Assembly: GCA_031286165.1 (NCBI GenBank)
Contig: JAITUU010000037.1
Location: 1-64,000 of the forward strand
Direction of reading: 5' to 3'
Source of the DNA: Bacteroidales bacterium
GTDB lineage: Bacteria; Bacteroidota; Bacteroidia; Bacteroidales; UBA1715
Length of the DNA stretch: 64,000 nucleotides
The notes beneath the pieces were generated by a model. The model saw only the letters and a list, made by a program, of their open reading frames with translations, had not been told where the DNA came from and did no database searches. Shown in pieces: positions 60,365 to 64,000 of the stretch. The first letter of the stretch is position 1; each line of letters begins with the position of its first letter. The position numbers were made by a program, and so were the translations under genes.

Positions 60365-61813
60365 TTATTTTGATTTTTGCTTGATAGATTTTTTCGGCGG
60401 TTGCAAGTGCGCATATAGTTTGCGGAAAATATCGGTATTGTCGTAATATCCGCTAAACGCTTCGGCACCACTACCCAAGGCATATACAGGAATGCGCGTG
60501 CCGGAGTGCGCAAAAGTAGTCCACCCGATTCCTGCTTTTTCGGCAAGAATGGTATTTATGGTAATAATAATGGCAGATGCACGTTTTTCATTGTTTTTTT
60601 CGTCCGCCTTCATATAGTATCGGCGCGTAGCCTCTTCATCGCTCATGCGCGTGGTTTTGCCAAGTGCAAATTGTATTGCTTCTTTTATGCGCACACTATC
60701 GTAAGCGTGAAGTTGAAATCCGTTTTCCACGTTCACATCGTAGTACTGTGCAAGAAATTGCAAACAGGTGTCTATGGAAAAGAGCGGCGTAGTTTCAATT
60801 TTTCGCGCAAGCAGCGGCGTAAGGCTTGCATACGAACTATGCTGACTTTGCAACACCGGCACGTTCATGTAATAGGGATTAATTGCCGCTCCCATAGCCA
60901 TACCGCCCGTTTCGTGGTCGCCGGTAACTAGTATGAGTGTTTCATTCGGATTTCGCGTATAAAATTCCACCGCTTGGCGAATTGCTTTGTCGAACTCCGC
61001 CACTTCATGTACAGCACTCGCAGCATCATTGGCATGACACGCCCAATCAATTTTTCCGCCTTCTATCATCATAAAAAATCCCTGCGGATTTTCCAGCGTT
61101 TGTATGGCAGCGTGCGTAACTTCGGCAAGTGAAAAATCCTTATCTGTTTTTTCTATTCCCCACGCAAATTCCTTATTTTCAGCGAGTATGGCTATGGGAC
61201 CTTCCATAGTGGAAGCAAGTATTACGCTATCAGGGTCGGTAATAATTGTAAATGAATGATTTGCCATCACTTCGTAGGCATCGTTCATACCCTTGAAAGG
61301 TTGCACAAAATCGCCGCCGGCAAAAAAATCAAGCCCCGAAACACCCAACTGCATGGCTATTTCGTTGAAATTATTGCGGTCGTTCGTATGCGCATAAAAA
61401 GCCGCTGGCGTGGCGTGGTCTATGGGCACATTGGTAAGTACGCCCACTTTATAACCCCAGTCTTTGGCAAAATAAGCAATACTTTTGAGGGTATCTTTTA
61501 CATCGGCACCAAGCCCTATACGCCCTACGGTAGTTTTTTGCCCGGTGGCAAGAGCCGTGCCCGCCGCAGCCGAGCAGGTAATTTTGGAACTCAGCGAATA
61601 GGTTGTTTGCATTCCTTTCACAGGAAATTGTACAAAAGAAAGACTATCGCCGCGCGTGCTGCGCACAAAATCATCGGCAATTTGCGCCTGCACCTGCCCC
61701 AAACCATCGCCAATAAAAAGGAATACGTATTTCGGTTTGGTTGATTTTCCGCTTTGCGCACACACTACGGAGCACACACAGAGGCAAAGCAGTGAAAAAA
61801 CAAATCGTTTCAT
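60365..61813 (-). CDS. Alkaline phosphatase
   Basis: YVFLFIGDGLGQVQ, ITCSAAAGTALATGQKTTVG, GGKIDWACHANDAAS, LVTGDHETGGMA. Confidence 0.94.
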   Translation of the reverse strand: MKRFVFSLLCLCVCSVVCAQSGKSTKPKYVFLFIGDGLGQVQAQIADDFVRSTRGDSLSFVQFPVKGMQTTYSLSSKITCSAAAGTALATGQKTTVGRIGLGADVKDTLKSIAYFAKDWGYKVGVLTNVPIDHATPAAFYAHTNDRNNFNEIAMQLGVSGLDFFAGGDFVQPFKGMNDAYEVMANHSFTIITDPDSVILASTMEGPIAILAENKEFAWGIEKTDKDFSLAEVTHAAIQTLENPQGFFMMIEGGKIDWACHANDAASAVHEVAEFDKAIRQAVEFYTRNPNETLILVTGDHETGGMAMGAAINPYYMNVPVLQSQHSSYASLTPLLARKIETTPLFSIDTCLQFLAQYYDVNVENGFQLHAYDSVRIKEAIQFALGKTTRMSDEEATRRYYMKADEKNNEKRASAIIITINTILAEKAGIGWTTFAHSGTRIPVYALGSGAEAFSGYYDNTDIFRKLYAHLQPPKKSIKQKSK

Positions 61814-61877
61814 AGTTGCTATTTTTTTTGATAACGCAAACATACGGATTTTTGTATAAAAAGAGTAGATTTGTGCA

Positions 61878-63023
61878 ATGAAAACACTCAAAAATCATAT
61901 CGTTTCACTCATGGTAGTGGTAGTTTTTTGTAGCATTTCACACTATTCTACTGCGCAAATAACCACCGAAGATGACCCAGCGGCTTTTCTCTCAAAAACA
62001 AATCAGTATGCACGCATTGAGGCAAAAGCACTCGCGGGTTTTGTGCTGCCGCATTATTCGTTTATGAATTTTTTGAGCGAAGGTTGGCAAAAAGGATTTG
62101 CCTTGCATTACACCATATTTCCTGCGCAGCAAACGCTGTACGACACGCTGTGGAAACACCCAAGTTATGGCATAGGTGCGCGATATATTACGCTGGGCAA
62201 TACCAAAAAACTCGGCACTCTTTCGGCACTCTACGCAGTGTTCAATGGGCAATTTTTTCGCAGAAAATTATACAATCACATTGATTATCAAATTAATACG
62301 GGATTAGGATTTGCACACAAAAGTTTGCGCCATTCTGTATATAATACCGTTATAAGCAGTCCGCTGAATTTTTTTGCAGCAATTAATTGTGGGGCAACGT
62401 TTCGGGTGCACAATAATTCATGGCTTCGCTGTGGCGTGGAATTGCAACATATATCAAACGGAAAAACTACTACCCCAAATTTGGGGTTTAATTCATTGTT
62501 ATTCAGTCTGTCATACTTTTACGGTGTAGTGCATCACCGTGAAAAAACAATTTTGCATACTGTTCCGCGTCCGCCAATCGAAGCACATCGCATCAATGTT
62601 CTTGCGGCAGGATTTTTCAAAACAGACGATTTTATGACTGAAAAAAAATATTTCACCGGCACCGCGTTGGCAGAATACGAATGGCTCAGTCCCTTCCGCT
62701 GGTGGGGAGTGCACGCCGGCGGCGATTATTTTTACGACCGCAGCATTGCAGCACTCAAACCCTCACCGCAATCGTGGGCAGAACAGCGGCAATTAATGAA
62801 CGTGGGCGTACACACCGGAGCATTTGTGAAATATTCTCACGTAGTGTTTTTGGTGCAGGTGGGGCAATACATAGCATCGAACACTCAATCAAGCAATTTT
62901 TTTACTCGCGCCGCACTGCGCTACGAGTGGCAACGGCTCTTTGCCAACGTATCGCTACGAGCACACGGCGCAGTTGCCCAAAGTATAGAAATGGGAATTG
63001 GCTACAAATTACGCTTTCAGTAG
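61878..63023 (+). CDS. Acyloxyacyl hydrolase / PagL-like outer membrane protein
   Basis: Signal peptide; LQHISNGKTTTPNLGFNSLLFSLSYFYG resembles the PagL catalytic His-Ser segment; beta-barrel-like composition. Confidence 0.75.
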   Translation: MKTLKNHIVSLMVVVVFCSISHYSTAQITTEDDPAAFLSKTNQYARIEAKALAGFVLPHYSFMNFLSEGWQKGFALHYTIFPAQQTLYDTLWKHPSYGIGARYITLGNTKKLGTLSALYAVFNGQFFRRKLYNHIDYQINTGLGFAHKSLRHSVYNTVISSPLNFFAAINCGATFRVHNNSWLRCGVELQHISNGKTTTPNLGFNSLLFSLSYFYGVVHHREKTILHTVPRPPIEAHRINVLAAGFFKTDDFMTEKKYFTGTALAEYEWLSPFRWWGVHAGGDYFYDRSIAALKPSPQSWAEQRQLMNVGVHTGAFVKYSHVVFLVQVGQYIASNTQSSNFFTRAALRYEWQRLFANVSLRAHGAVAQSIEMGIGYKLRFQ

Positions 63024-63057
63024 TGAGTACAGGGTAATGAGATGCAAGAAAAAGTGA

Positions 63058-63090
63058 AAATTTACAATTTACAATTTACAATTTACAATT
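63058..63090. repeat. Heptamer tandem repeat (TTTACAA)x4
   Basis: aaatttacaatttacaatttacaatttacaatt. Confidence 0.95.
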
Positions 63091-63120
63091 AAAGTGTATT
63101 TTTGCAAAAACTTTAAACCC

Positions 63121-63684
63121 ATGGAAGAAGAAATAGAATTGATATTAGACGATGCGAAAACTCGCATGAATGGTCCCTTACACCGATTAGACCAAGAATT
63201 GGTAAAATTACGTGCCGGCAAAGCAAGCCCTTCAATGCTGGAAGGCGTGAAAGTAGATTACTACGGCGCACCCACTCCTTTGAGCCAAGTAGCAAACATT
63301 AGCACTCCCGATGCTCGCACACTTATAGTACAGCCATGGGAAAAATCCATGATTTCACCCATTGAAAAAGCAATTTTAGCAGCAAATTTGGGTTTAACCC
63401 CTATGAATGACGGTGTTTTGATACGCATTTCTATACCCATTTTAACCGAAGAACGCCGCCGCGACCTTGTGAAACAAGTGAAAACCGAAGCCGAAAATGC
63501 CAAAGTAGGTATTCGCAACATTCGCCGCGATGCCAACGAAATGCTCAAAAAACTGCAAAAAGACGGTTTGAGCGAAGATGTACTAAAAGACAAAGAAGCA
63601 GAAGTTCAAAAATTTACCGATGCTGCCATTGTAAAAGTAGATGAAAAAGTAGCACTCAAAGAAGCCGATATTATGAAAATATAA
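63121..63684 (+). CDS. frr: Ribosome recycling factor
   Basis: LVKLRAGKASPSMLEGVKVDYYGAPTPLSQVANISTPDARTLIVQPWEKSMISPIEKAI. Confidence 0.97.
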   Translation: MEEEIELILDDAKTRMNGPLHRLDQELVKLRAGKASPSMLEGVKVDYYGAPTPLSQVANISTPDARTLIVQPWEKSMISPIEKAILAANLGLTPMNDGVLIRISIPILTEERRRDLVKQVKTEAENAKVGIRNIRRDANEMLKKLQKDGLSEDVLKDKEAEVQKFTDAAIVKVDEKVALKEADIMKI

Positions 63685-63707
63685 GGTTTTCGGATATTCA
63701 AACTTTC

Positions 63708-63740
63708 AAAAAGCGAGGTGTTTTTCACTTCGCTTTTTTT
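63708..63740 (+). terminator. Terminator after frr
   Basis: AAAAAGCGAggTG-ttttt-CActTCGCTTTTTTT. Confidence 0.8.
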
Positions 63741-63858
63741 GTGTGAATATGAGGTATATCACACCATATCATTGCCAAAACCATACACAAACACCTTGCA
63801 GTCTGTGGCAAATTCGCTTTCTTTGATAAGTAATACAAAACACCTCTATTGCCCACTC

Positions 63859-64000
63859 ATGAAACGAATTTGTATAACTCTATTGCTTATTGTTGCAACT
63901 ACTCCGCTGCTTTTTTCACAAGGAATCGACACTCTTTCGCTTTCGCTGCGCGAGTGTGTGCGCATTGCTGTGAAGGAAAATATCACCATTCGCACGGCAA
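63859..64000 (+). CDS. TolC-family outer membrane efflux protein, N-terminal fragment (truncated by window end)
   Basis: MKRICITLLLIVATTPLLFSQGIDTLSLSLRECVRIAVKENITIRTA: signal peptide plus TolC-like LxLxEcvxxAlxxN start. Confidence 0.75.
   Translation, partial: MKRICITLLLIVATTPLLFSQGIDTLSLSLRECVRIAVKENITIRTA

Overview
A gene-dense chromosomal segment that looks like Bacteroidetes: T9SS type A/B sorting domains, TAnnTTTG-type promoters, and Bacteroidetes-typical neighbours such as DUF4271-hemD-rnpA and rpsO-pnp. Most of the window is housekeeping: arginine decarboxylase, Mrp/ApbC, LepA, IlvC, Asd, FolB, HrpB, DusB, PNPase, RpsO, PurD, ProA, ThiH, FolK, GAPDH, RecO, PssA, PGK, alkaline phosphatase, RRF and one tRNA-Pro(GGG). 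No rRNA, CRISPR array, IS transposase or prophage was recognised. The best candidate for an undescribed system is at ~44.1-46.8 kb. It encodes a LuxI/N-acyl-amino-acid-synthase-like GNAT protein, an E1/ThiF-like adenylyltransferase and a small Cys-rich CWC protein, divergent from a PAS-LuxR regulator. A 20-bp perfect inverted repeat overlaps the probable -33 element of the thiF-like gene. Other notable items are: (i) a cobalamin riboswitch plus terminator-like hairpin upstream of a T9SS-sorted DUF4465-like protein; (ii) a ~400-bp non-coding block of nested inverted repeats at 6.04-6.44 kb; (iii) two small membrane proteins sharing an LWNxxMPAxxG motif, one only 40 aa and missing from the ORF track, coupled to an ECF sigma factor; (iv) a Rieske-like lipoprotein with a four-Cys ligand pattern; (v) many intergenic tracts with 7-bp periodicity. 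All assignments come from reading the sequence; no database search was run.
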